Assembly: GCA_050732935.1 (NCBI GenBank)
Contig: JBOHRW010000105.1
Span: 1-11,260 of the forward strand
Source: DASRVA01 sp050732935
GTDB taxonomy: Bacteria; Gemmatimonadota; Gemmatimonadetes; JACCXV01; JAHWKZ01
DNA length: 11,260 nucleotides
Reading direction: 5' to 3'
The position numbers were made by a program, and so were the translations under genes. Position 1 is the stretch's first letter. Every line of letters begins with the position of its first letter. The notes under the pieces were generated by a model. That model made no database searches. It was not told the origin of the DNA and worked only from the letters and a program-made list of their open reading frames with translations. Below, piece after piece: positions 6,529 to 11,260 of this stretch.

Positions 6529-6790
6529 TCAATAATCGGCGCCGAGTCGGGCTACGACTTCGTGAGCCGGTTCTTCGCCCCGCGGGTGGGGATCAACGAG
6601 GACCCGGTGACCGGGTCGGCGGCACTGCGCGCTGGCGCCTTTCTGGGCGGGACGGCTGGGGCGGCTCCAGCTGGTCGGCTGGCAGGCGAGCGCGCGCGGA
6701 GGGATCGTCCGCACGCGGCTCGCGGGCGACCGGGTCGTCCTCGGCGGCCGCGCGGTGACGGTGTGGAAGGGAAAGCTACTGATCGAGTGA
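6529..6790 (+). pseudogene. 3' remnant of a PhzF-family (phenazine biosynthesis-like) gene, frameshifted
   Basis: Only the last 85 or so codons of a PhzF-fold protein (normally about 260-300 residues) remain. The frame starting at 6529 reads ...GAESGYDFVSRFFAP and then GINEDPVTGSA, the conserved C-terminal signature of the family. One extra G at about 6621-6622 shifts the frame. From 6623 the sequence continues in the next frame as HCALAPFWAGRLGR, LVGWQASARGGIV and GDRVVLGGRAVTVWKGKLL, ending at TGA 6788-6790. The 5' two thirds are absent, since the upstream neighbour's stop is at 6511-6513. This is a truncated, frameshifted relic marking a past rearrangement. PhzF relatives are isomerase- or epimerase-like enzymes; the product here cannot be active. 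Confidence 0.85.
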
Positions 6791-7105
6791 GGGCGCGCCT
6801 CTACGATGTCATCTTGAATCGGGGCCCTTGGGCAAACCTTAACTGGCGGGCGATTGGTGGAGGCCTGCACTCAAGGTATGCAGTGGTGTGGTTCGGAGAG
6901 GTCCAAGATCCCGTAGATTGAAGACGGGTGGAGTGCCCGAACCCCTTGGATGGCGAGCCCGTCGATCCTCCTGCCGGCCCGCTCCGAGACCGGATCCAGC
7001 GGAGCGGGTCAGGTTGATTTGTGGCCCGGGGTTTGCACAGGATGCCGCACGCATCTTTCAGAGGTGAAACTGGGCGCTGGAACCTTGAATTCTCCTCGAG
7101 GCAAG
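6791..7105. other. Non-coding stretch with one inverted repeat
   Basis: No convincing gene lies between the PhzF remnant and the small exported protein. The open frames here have no ribosome-binding site and no family resemblance. A perfect 9-bp inverted repeat occurs at 6978-7008 (listed separately). I looked for tRNA halves around 6930-7040 and found no acceptable T-arm or acceptor pairing. The promoter of the gene at 7106 should lie in the last 100 bases, but no clear -35/-10 pair was seen. Confidence 0.5.
6978..7008. repeat. Inverted repeat, 9-bp arms with 13-base loop
   Basis: CCCGCTCCG at 6978-6986 is the exact reverse complement of CGGAGCGGG at 7000-7008. The loop contains the smaller palindrome GGATCC. 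No T-run follows on either strand, so it is not a standard intrinsic terminator. It could be a protein-binding site, a recombination relic or a structured RNA element near the PhzF scar. Confidence 0.6.
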
Positions 7106-7567
7106 ATGATCAAACTCCCTGCTCGGCTCGTTCTGGCGATCGTCGCTTTGTTCTTGGCCACCTCAGTGTACGCCCAGGATGGCAGAAAGCCTCGTCTGTT
7201 CGTGTCCGACAGCGAGTCTTGGGAAATGGCTGGAGGCTTCGCTGGCGGTGAGGATGGTGTTGCGGGCGGCTTCAGGGGTGGGGCCAGGCCGCAAACGGCT
7301 GAGATCATCAAGACCTTTGGGGAGCGGTGTCCTGAAGTGACCGTGACGATGAACAAAGACCGGGCAGATTATGTGGTCCTTCTTGATCACGAAGGAGGCA
7401 AGGGAATAATCCGAAGGGACAACAAGTACGCTCTGTTCAATAGCTACGGAGATGCGATCGACAGCGGGTCGACGAGAGGTTTGGGAAACGCAGTAAAGGA
7501 CGCGTGCTTGGCTCTGATGAGCGACTGGCAGGTTAACGGAGCCGTTGATCAGCCGCCCGATAGTTAG
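7106..7567 (+). CDS. Small exported protein of unknown function
   Basis: A 153-residue protein with a clear signal peptide: MIKLPAR, then LVLAIVALFLATS, with probable cleavage after VYA at about residue 23. The mature part has a Gly-rich segment (AGGFAGGEDGVAGGFRGG, about 46-63). After it comes a compact region with EIIKTFGERCPEV, TMNKDRADYVVLLDHEGG and KDACLALMSDW. That layout suggests a small periplasmic domain with one Cys in GERCPEV and one in KDACLAL, but I cannot name a family. ATG at 7106 was chosen because it opens the signal peptide; GAGG lies four bases upstream. Longer in-frame extensions to about 6950 would hide the signal sequence. The 3' half is visibly less GC-rich than the neighbours, which suggests a separate origin. 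Confidence 0.75.
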   Translation: MIKLPARLVLAIVALFLATSVYAQDGRKPRLFVSDSESWEMAGGFAGGEDGVAGGFRGGARPQTAEIIKTFGERCPEVTVTMNKDRADYVVLLDHEGGKGIIRRDNKYALFNSYGDAIDSGSTRGLGNAVKDACLALMSDWQVNGAVDQPPDS

Positions 7568-7744
7568 AGCAAGCACCGCTGGGAAAGCAACTGGTCCTGT
7601 CCCTCAACGAATGCACTTTCGCGACCATCTTCGAGATGCTCGTGCAAGCGCCTTTCGGGATGCCGAGGGGTTCTCGGAAATAGGCGCGTTCCTCGGCTGA
7701 TATGGGTGTGGCCGCTGCCCTCCACTGGCGGGTGGCGTCCGCCC
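7568..7744. other. Intergenic spacer before the toxin-antitoxin locus
   Basis: This 177-bp gap lies between two converging genes. The minus-strand open frame across it has no ribosome-binding site and a composition unlike the neighbouring proteins. A weak hairpin (CCGAG-gggtt-CTCGG near 7664-7678) could contribute to termination but lacks a T-run. I see no further element. Confidence 0.4.
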
Positions 7745-8158
7745 TCAGTCTCGTTCCATGTAGGCAGCCGGCGTGATGATCGGAACATCGTGATATGGGC
7801 TCAGTACGAGGAGATCGTCGTCGCCGGTCACGATCACGTCAGCTCTGCCATTGATTGCAAGTTCGAGAAACTTGTCATCCTTGGGATCCCTGCACGCCTC
7901 GACCCTGTGGATGATCGGCACCTGCTCCACGAGACGACCGAGCAGTCGCAGGAACTTCTGCCGTTCGGTAACCGTGACGTACGGGTCGAACTTCGGACGG
8001 GCCAGAACGTCGGTCAGTTCCTCGAGGGTGGCTGCCGATGCGAGGAGCTGACCGTGCTTCGCAACCTTGCTGACGGCTTGAGCAGGAACGGATTTTGGCA
8101 GCATGAGCCGGCTGATGAGGACACCGGTGTCGACGACGACCCGTTCCCTAGCCCTCAT
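7745..8158 (-). CDS. PIN-domain toxin of a type II toxin-antitoxin system
   Basis: A 137-residue PIN-domain protein of the 'putative toxin-antitoxin system toxin component, PIN family' group (COG1569-like). PIN toxins are Mg-dependent RNases that cut cellular RNA when freed from antitoxin. The acidic active-site residues are visible: D10 in VVVDTGVLIS, E46/E47 in ATLEELTDVL, D94/D95 in the characteristic CRDPKDDKFLELA, and D113 in TGDDDLL. The length is normal and the reading frame is intact. ATG at 8158-8156 overlaps the last 11 bases of the antitoxin gene, so antitoxin is translated first and the toxin is coupled to it. All key residues are present, so it is probably active. The RNA target cannot be told from sequence. 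Confidence 0.92.
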   Translation of the reverse strand: MRARERVVVDTGVLISRLMLPKSVPAQAVSKVAKHGQLLASAATLEELTDVLARPKFDPYVTVTERQKFLRLLGRLVEQVPIIHRVEACRDPKDDKFLELAINGRADVIVTGDDDLLVLSPYHDVPIITPAAYMERD

Positions 8159-8399
8159 CCGCGAGGATCTCGGCCAGCTTATCCTCGGTGAGTCCGCGCG
8201 CTGCCGCGCGCTTCGCTATGATGTCACAGAAGCGCTCGAACTCCTCCACATTGAGCGCGCGAAGTCGCTGGTACTCCTCGGTGGAGAGTAGCACCGCCAC
8301 CTCCCGATTCTGACGGCGGATGGTGATGGGCTCCCGCTGGGCGGCATCCAGGACCGCTGCAAACCGCTGCTTGGCTTCCGTGGCCGATACGGTTTTCAT
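8148..8399 (-). CDS. Phd/YefM-type antitoxin
   Basis: An 83-residue antitoxin that neutralises the PIN toxin encoded downstream and probably represses the pair. The N-terminus (MKTVSATEAKQRFAAVLDAAQREPITIRR, roughly residues 1-29, with NREVAVLLSTEEYQRL after it) is the typical Phd/YefM DNA-binding fold. The C-terminal half (FERFCDIIAKRAAARG, LAEILADEG) would wrap the toxin. The start is ATG at 8399, five bases after GGAGG (8409-8405); GTG at 8405 overlaps that site and is unlikely. The stop (TAG 8150-8148) lies inside the toxin gene. A perfect palindrome over the promoter just upstream is the expected autoregulatory operator. Confidence 0.92.
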   Translation of the reverse strand: MKTVSATEAKQRFAAVLDAAQREPITIRRQNREVAVLLSTEEYQRLRALNVEEFERFCDIIAKRAAARGLTEDKLAEILADEG

Positions 8400-8416
8400 G
8401 ATCACCTCCGTCTGTC

Positions 8417-8445
8417 AATCTAGACGTTTTGTCTAGAATGGACAA
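8417..8445 (-). promoter_or_regulatory. Promoter of the toxin-antitoxin operon
   Basis: On the minus strand TTGTCC (8445-8440) and TAGATT (8422-8417) are separated by exactly 17 bases, a sigma-70-like arrangement with 3/6 and 4/6 consensus matches. The palindromic operator lies across the spacer and into the -10 box, so bound antitoxin would block polymerase. The ribosome-binding site begins 7 bases after the -10, giving a very short leader. Confidence 0.55.
8419..8437. promoter_or_regulatory. Palindromic operator for antitoxin/toxin autoregulation
   Basis: TCTAGAC-GTTTT-GTCTAGA is a perfect 7-bp inverted repeat with a 5-bp A/T-rich centre, located 20 bp before the antitoxin ATG and overlapping its promoter. 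Phd/YefM antitoxins bind such palindromes in their own promoters as dimers. There is one copy only. It contrasts sharply with the GC-rich surroundings. Confidence 0.75.
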
Positions 8446-8605
8446 TCGGCGCAGGCGGCAAGGTGCTTCCGGCGGTTGACCTGTGCCGTTGTCAGTGGGT
8501 CCGCTTAGAATGATCGCTCCTCAGGCGGCCTGCGCCTCGGCCGCCGGCATGGAGAGCACGGCGAGAGAAACGGCTCGTTGACCCGTGCGCCAACCGTCGT
8601 CCTGA

Positions 8606-8624
8606 GGGCTTCGCTCCGAAGCCC
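8606..8624. other. Perfect hairpin without T-run
   Basis: GGGCTTCG-CTC-CGAAGCCC forms an 8-bp stem with a 3-base loop. Flanking ACCGT (8593-8597) and ACGGT (8627-8631) can add an outer stem. No T-run follows on either strand. It lies about 80 bases before the ribosome-binding site of the gene at 8708, so it may be a leader structure or a terminator-like barrier downstream of the divergent toxin-antitoxin promoter. The rest of 8446-8707 shows no gene I can support. Confidence 0.45.
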
Positions 8625-8707
8625 CAACGGTGGCCAAGCCGTCCGGACCGTCACGGCCCGGAGCCATGCGCGAGCGAGGCGCGAGACTTCTGCGAAAGGA
8701 GGCTCCC

Positions 8708-9523
8708 ATGGAGGCACCCCTCCCCGGCTTTGACGGCACACCCTATGTGGTGACCCGGGTCGAAGCGAACTTCTACAACGTTCTGCTCCTGCCGCGCCAC
8801 ACGAGCAGCTGACCCTGGCCATCCGCCAGGCGCACGCCAACCGGCTGTGGACATTCCTGGTCGCGGAGCCAGGGACCGCCCTGGGCCTTCTTCCCCGATG
8901 GCACGATCGAAGCCGTGCAGATCCGTCCTCAGCACGGCCACGGTGTCGTCAAGGACATGCTGCGGCCGGCCGTCGCGATCCCCAGGACGGACGATCTCGA
9001 GCTCCGCGAGGCCTCCCTCGACGAGTACATGCGGCGCTACAACCCGAAAGGATACGCGCTTGGCGACCTCCTGCAGGGCGGACGGACGGTGACCGACCGG
9101 GAAGCCGCCCGGTTCGGCGGGATCCGGCCCGAGGGGGTTCCCACCGGGCTCGAGCGCTGTCCCCGGTGCGGCGAATGGCGGGGGGTGTGCCTCAAGGACC
9201 ATCCGCTGTTCCGGAACCTCCTCGTCCCTGTCTTCTGCCAGTGCGACAATTGGAACCGCTGCGCGCTCTGCCGGCACCCACTGGCCGAGCGGAGGCTCCA
9301 GGCCTGCTACTACAACGATGAGGATGACCGCATCTGGTGCGTGCCTGGCTTCACAGCTCAGGCGCACAAGTGCCGGAGGAATGGCGCTGCGAACCAGGTT
9401 GGGGGCTTCTCGACTGACCGGATCCTCCGCTTCCTGAATGCCCTGGGGCGCGACGTGGAGATCGTGATCAAGAAGGGAGGTCCCGCCGCTCGGCCAGGGC
9501 GGGTCCGGGTCATTGCGGAATAG
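8708..9523 (+). pseudogene. Cys-rich zinc-ribbon-like protein gene interrupted by two frameshifts
   Basis: The gene opens with ATG 8708 after a strong AAAGGAGG (8695-8702) and reads MEAPLPGFDGTPYVVTRVEA, but meets TGA at 8810-8812. Reading on in the next frame from about 8801 gives EQLTLAIRQAHANRLWTFLV. A second shift near 8880 returns to the first frame as WAFFPDGTIEAVQI and continues unbroken to TAG 9521-9523. The pattern equals a 2-base (CA) duplication near 8800 plus a 1-base C insertion near 8880, net +3. The C-terminal 120 residues carry four Cys pairs: CPRCGEWRGVC, CQCDNWNRCALC, a single C in LQACYY, and WCVPGF with KC. These look like zinc ribbons. I know no function for it. It is either a recent pseudogene or an intact gene with sequencing errors. 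If intact the protein would be about 270 residues. Confidence 0.65.
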
Positions 9524-9548
9524 CATTGAGCCACAGAACGCTGGTGAC

Positions 9549-10172
9549 GTGACCTCCCCGCTTGGTCCACGATTTCTCGAGGCCGTCGGGCTGGCCGCTC
9601 GCTGTCACGCGGACCACAAGCGAAAAGAAACCGACATCCCCTATCTCGGACATCTCCTCGCGGTCTGCGGGCTCGTCCTGCAGGCCGGTGGCGACGAGGA
9701 CGATGCGGTCGCGGCCCTGCTCCACGACGTGCTCGAGGACCGCCCAGAGTGTGTAACCCCAAAGGAGATCGAGGAACGCTTCGGTGCCCGCGTGCTCGAG
9801 ATCGTCAGTGCCTGCAGCGATGGTCTTCCGGACGAGTCATCGGGCAAAGCTCCCGCGCGGAATGCCGAGAACTGGCGCGAGCGCAAGGAGCACTACATCG
9901 CCCACCTGGCGAAGGCCGAACCTTCCGTGCTCCGGGTCAGCTGCGCCGACAAGGTCGACAATGCGCGGGCGATCGTCGCCGACCTGCGTCGGCACGGTGA
10001 CGCTCTCTGGAAGCGCTTCAATGCGACCCGCGATGACCAGCTCTGGTACTACCGCAGCCTCGTGGAGGCCTTTCGAGCTCGACGCGGGGATCTCGGCGAC
10101 GACGCCGTCTGGCTCGTCGACGAGCTCGAGCAGCTGGTCGGCGCGATGGGCCGGCTCGCGGAGGTGATATGA
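9549..10172 (+). CDS. Stand-alone HD-domain hydrolase, SpoT/MESH1-like
   Basis: A 207-residue protein resembling the hydrolase domain of RelA/SpoT enzymes without any synthetase part. Such proteins hydrolyse (p)ppGpp or related nucleotides. The HD metal-site motifs are in order: H20 in AARCHADHKRK (compare 'HxGQxRK'), YLGH at 32-35, LLHDVLED at 57-64 with the catalytic HD at 59-60 and ED at 63-64, and CADKVDNARAI with the last metal-binding Asp. The C-terminal half is helical (WYYRSLVEAF, AVWLVDELEQLV). The start is uncertain: GTG 9549 gives the length above, and TTG 9513 would add 12 residues and overlap the preceding frame by 11 bases. Neither has a good ribosome-binding site. The fold and metal residues are intact, so it is probably active; the substrate is inferred. 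Confidence 0.85.
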   Translation: MTSPLGPRFLEAVGLAARCHADHKRKETDIPYLGHLLAVCGLVLQAGGDEDDAVAALLHDVLEDRPECVTPKEIEERFGARVLEIVSACSDGLPDESSGKAPARNAENWRERKEHYIAHLAKAEPSVLRVSCADKVDNARAIVADLRRHGDALWKRFNATRDDQLWYYRSLVEAFRARRGDLGDDAVWLVDELEQLVGAMGRLAEVI

Positions 10173-10245
10173 CATCGGACTGGGATCGCGACGTGTTGAT
10201 AGGGACGGATCCGGCCCCCGTGCCTGCGGCGAGGATTCGCCCCGG

Positions 10246-10668
10246 ATGATCGACACGTCCTTGATCGAGCACCTGCGCCGGCGGTTCGCGCTGGACTGGC
10301 ATGGAGTTCACGGGATCTCCCACTGGCGTCGGGTCCAAGAGAATGGGCTCCGGCTGGCGTCCTCCACGGGCGCTCGGGCCGATGTCGTCGAGGTGCCCCT
10401 TCACGGGCCACGAGCGGCCAGGCTGGCCGAGGATCTCCACGGAACGGCCTTCGAGCTCGACCCCGAAGGACTCGACATCCTGATGATCGCCTGCCGCGAC
10501 CACAGCGAGGGACTCATGGAGGGCGATCCGACCGTGCTGACTTGCTGGGACGCCGACCGGCTGGACCTCGGCCGCGTCGGCATCCGTCCCCGTGCAGAGC
10601 TTCTGTGCACGCCGAACGCGCGCGACCCGGACGTGATGGGGTGGGCCTACCGAAGGAGCGTGGGCTGA
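10246..10668 (+). CDS. Small HD-type hydrolase homologue with the catalytic HD segment missing
   Basis: This 140-residue protein belongs to a small HD-superfamily group that I recognise by IEHLRRRFALDWHGVHG and ISHWRRVQENGLRLA at the N-terminus and CWDADRLDLGRVGIRP followed by LCTPNARDP at the C-terminus. Members normally have an 'LFAxxHDsrR...DpeHG' stretch after the 'GADxxVV' segment. Here VVEV is joined directly to PLHGPRAARLAEDL, so about 15-18 residues including the metal-binding HD pair are gone without a frame change. The later H in ACRDHSEG and the WDADRLD aspartates remain. The start is ATG 10246 with GAGGA ten bases upstream. It lies 73 bp after the SpoT-like gene and is probably co-transcribed. 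It is likely catalytically dead or in decay, despite an open frame. Confidence 0.75.
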   Translation: MIDTSLIEHLRRRFALDWHGVHGISHWRRVQENGLRLASSTGARADVVEVPLHGPRAARLAEDLHGTAFELDPEGLDILMIACRDHSEGLMEGDPTVLTCWDADRLDLGRVGIRPRAELLCTPNARDPDVMGWAYRRSVG

Positions 10669-10709
10669 GAACTTAAGGGCACAGCACCTTCCGTGGTCCT
10701 GAACCAGAC

Positions 10710-10731
10710 TGTCACACCCCCCTCCTATACT
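10710..10731 (+). promoter_or_regulatory. Promoter-like element, copy 1 (TGTCACAC-N8-TATACT)
   Basis: TGTCACAC at 10710-10717 is followed after 8 bases by TATACT (5/6 match to a -10 box). It lies 38 bases before the ATG at 10770, which has a strong ribosome-binding site. The same two blocks with identical spacing recur at 11032-11053. The upstream block lies too close to be a normal -35, so it is more likely an activator or repressor site or part of a non-standard promoter. Confidence 0.45.
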
Positions 10732-10769
10732 GTCGTCGTGGACGTCGATCCCGGAAGGAGGGCCACCCC

Positions 10770-10973
10770 ATGATCGATCTCACGCCAGCCGCTCCCCAGC
10801 GCGATTCCTTTTCGATCCGATTTCGACGTTTTGCTTTTCCGGCCACAAGAGCTTCCTCCCGTCGAGCCGCCGCACGCCGCGCGCCAGGTAGTCCGGGCTC
10901 TCGGACGAGATCTCCGCTGCAAACACGAAGACAGCCTGGAGCGACTAGGGGTGACTAGCCAATCATCGCCTTG
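10770..10973 (+). pseudogene. Short broken ORF with a strong ribosome-binding site
   Basis: ATG 10770 follows GGAAGGAGGG (10753-10762) by seven bases and promoter-like copy 1, so a gene once began here. In the first frame it reads MIDLTPAAPQRDSFSIRF and then becomes Arg/Ser-rich low-complexity sequence to a stop at 10956-10958. Reading shifted by one base from about 10820 gives a protein-like stretch instead: FDVLLFRPQELPPVEPPH, then AARQVVRALGRDL and KHEDSLERLG. This suggests a frameshift inside a remnant of a longer gene. I do not recognise the family. It could also be a real 62-residue peptide, but its composition argues against that. Confidence 0.35.
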
Positions 10974-11031
10974 TGATCCTCCCGGGGGCTCGGTCACGGC
11001 GCCGAGGTAGTGCCGGACAGACCCCCGCCAT

Positions 11032-11053
11032 TGTCACACTCCTTGCGTACACT
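11032..11053 (+). promoter_or_regulatory. Promoter-like element, copy 2 (TGTCACAC-N8-TACACT)
   Basis: TGTCACAC at 11032-11039 and TACACT at 11048-11053 have the same 8-base spacing as copy 1, but the spacer sequence differs. The ATG of the lipoprotein gene is 43 bases downstream. Conservation of blocks and spacing while the spacer varies suggests a shared factor rather than a simple duplication. Confidence 0.45.
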
Positions 11054-11096
11054 CCTCCGCAGGTTGACCACAATCCCTCGGGCCGCGGAGGTGACC

Positions 11097-11260
11097 ATGA
11101 ACTCGAGCCCCATCCCTGGCTCACGCCTGACTCTCGGTACCCAGCGCACGCCCTGGAGCTTCGCAATTCTGCTCATCGCTCCCTTCGCTACCGCCGCCTG
11201 TGGTGGCAGCGACGGAGGGGGCGGCCCCATGGCGCCCGAGTTTCCCCAGGTGGCCGGGAC
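11097..11260 (+). CDS. Putative lipoprotein, N-terminal part, cut by window edge
   Basis: Only about 54 residues are present. The N-terminus has a polar lead (MNSSPIPGSRLTLGTQRTP), a hydrophobic segment (WSFAILLIAPFATAA) and then CGGSDGGGG. A Cys directly after small residues at the end of a signal sequence, followed by a Gly/Ser-rich linker, is the usual form of a lipoprotein. The lipobox is imperfect because the -3 position is Thr rather than Leu. The start ATG at 11097 has GGAGG at 11087-11091, five bases upstream. The promoter-like copy 2 lies upstream. The body of the protein is outside the window, so its role cannot be stated. Confidence 0.75.
   Translation, partial: MNSSPIPGSRLTLGTQRTPWSFAILLIAPFATAACGGSDGGGGPMAPEFPQVAG

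Noticed and set aside
6925..7040. Possible tRNA fragment or attachment site
   Set aside because: The segment has a vague T-loop-like GTCGATC but no paired T-stem, acceptor stem or CCA end.
7564..7788. Minus-strand open frame of 74 codons downstream of the toxin gene
   Set aside because: There is no ribosome-binding site, it overlaps the toxin 3' end, and its composition is Arg/His-rich like other shadow frames.
8413..8418. TTGACA on the minus strand just before the antitoxin ribosome-binding site
   Set aside because: A matching -10 would fall inside the antitoxin coding region, where none is seen. TTGTCC/TAGATT upstream is the better pair.
10725..10997. Minus-strand open frame of 90 codons opposite the broken ORF
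   Set aside because: There is no ribosome-binding site and it is Ser/Arg/Gly-rich. The plus strand has clear expression signals instead.

Overview
The window is GC-rich bacterial chromosome (roughly two thirds GC by eye) with many GTG starts and tight stop/start overlaps. No rRNA, tRNA, CRISPR array, complete insertion sequence or phage gene could be recognised. Nothing in it fixes the phylum. A high-GC environmental lineage such as Myxococcota/Deltaproteobacteria, Acidobacteriota, Gemmatimonadota or a related group is a reasonable guess, but it is only a guess.

Left part (1-4526, minus strand). Five genes run head to tail as an apparent operon. In order of transcription they are a secreted DUF3179 protein, the arsenite methyltransferase ArsM, the radical SAM enzyme ArsS, a Pit-type phosphate permease, and the start of a TVP38/TMEM64 (DedA-like) membrane protein cut by the window edge. 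ArsM/ArsS and ArsS/Pit overlap as TGATG, and Pit/TVP38 overlap as GTGA. ArsM plus ArsS is the core of arsenosugar biosynthesis: arsenite is methylated, then a SAM-derived group is joined to the methylated arsenic. The permease could link phosphate/arsenate uptake to that pathway.

Centre (4527-6513). Divergent from the arsenosugar operon is an ECF sigma factor, followed by a membrane anti-sigma factor with a Zn-binding H-x3-C-x2-C motif (ATGA overlap), then a Met-rich multi-pass membrane protein. The 127-bp divergent region carries a GGAA(T/G) box followed at ECF-like spacing by TGTCTTA on each strand. This suggests that the sigma factor controls both itself and the arsenosugar operon. That is the most interesting hypothesis in the window.

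Right part (6514-11260). This looks like accessory or decaying sequence. It holds a 3' remnant of a PhzF-family gene with a +1 frameshift, a small exported protein with lower GC than its neighbours, and a Phd/PIN-type toxin-antitoxin pair with a clear palindromic operator on its promoter. After these come a Cys-rich zinc-ribbon-like gene interrupted by two compensating frameshifts, a stand-alone SpoT-like HD hydrolase, and a second small HD-type protein that appears to have lost its catalytic HD segment by an in-frame deletion. The end contains two copies of a promoter-like motif (TGTCACAC-N8-TAYACT), one before a broken short ORF and one before a putative lipoprotein that runs off the window.
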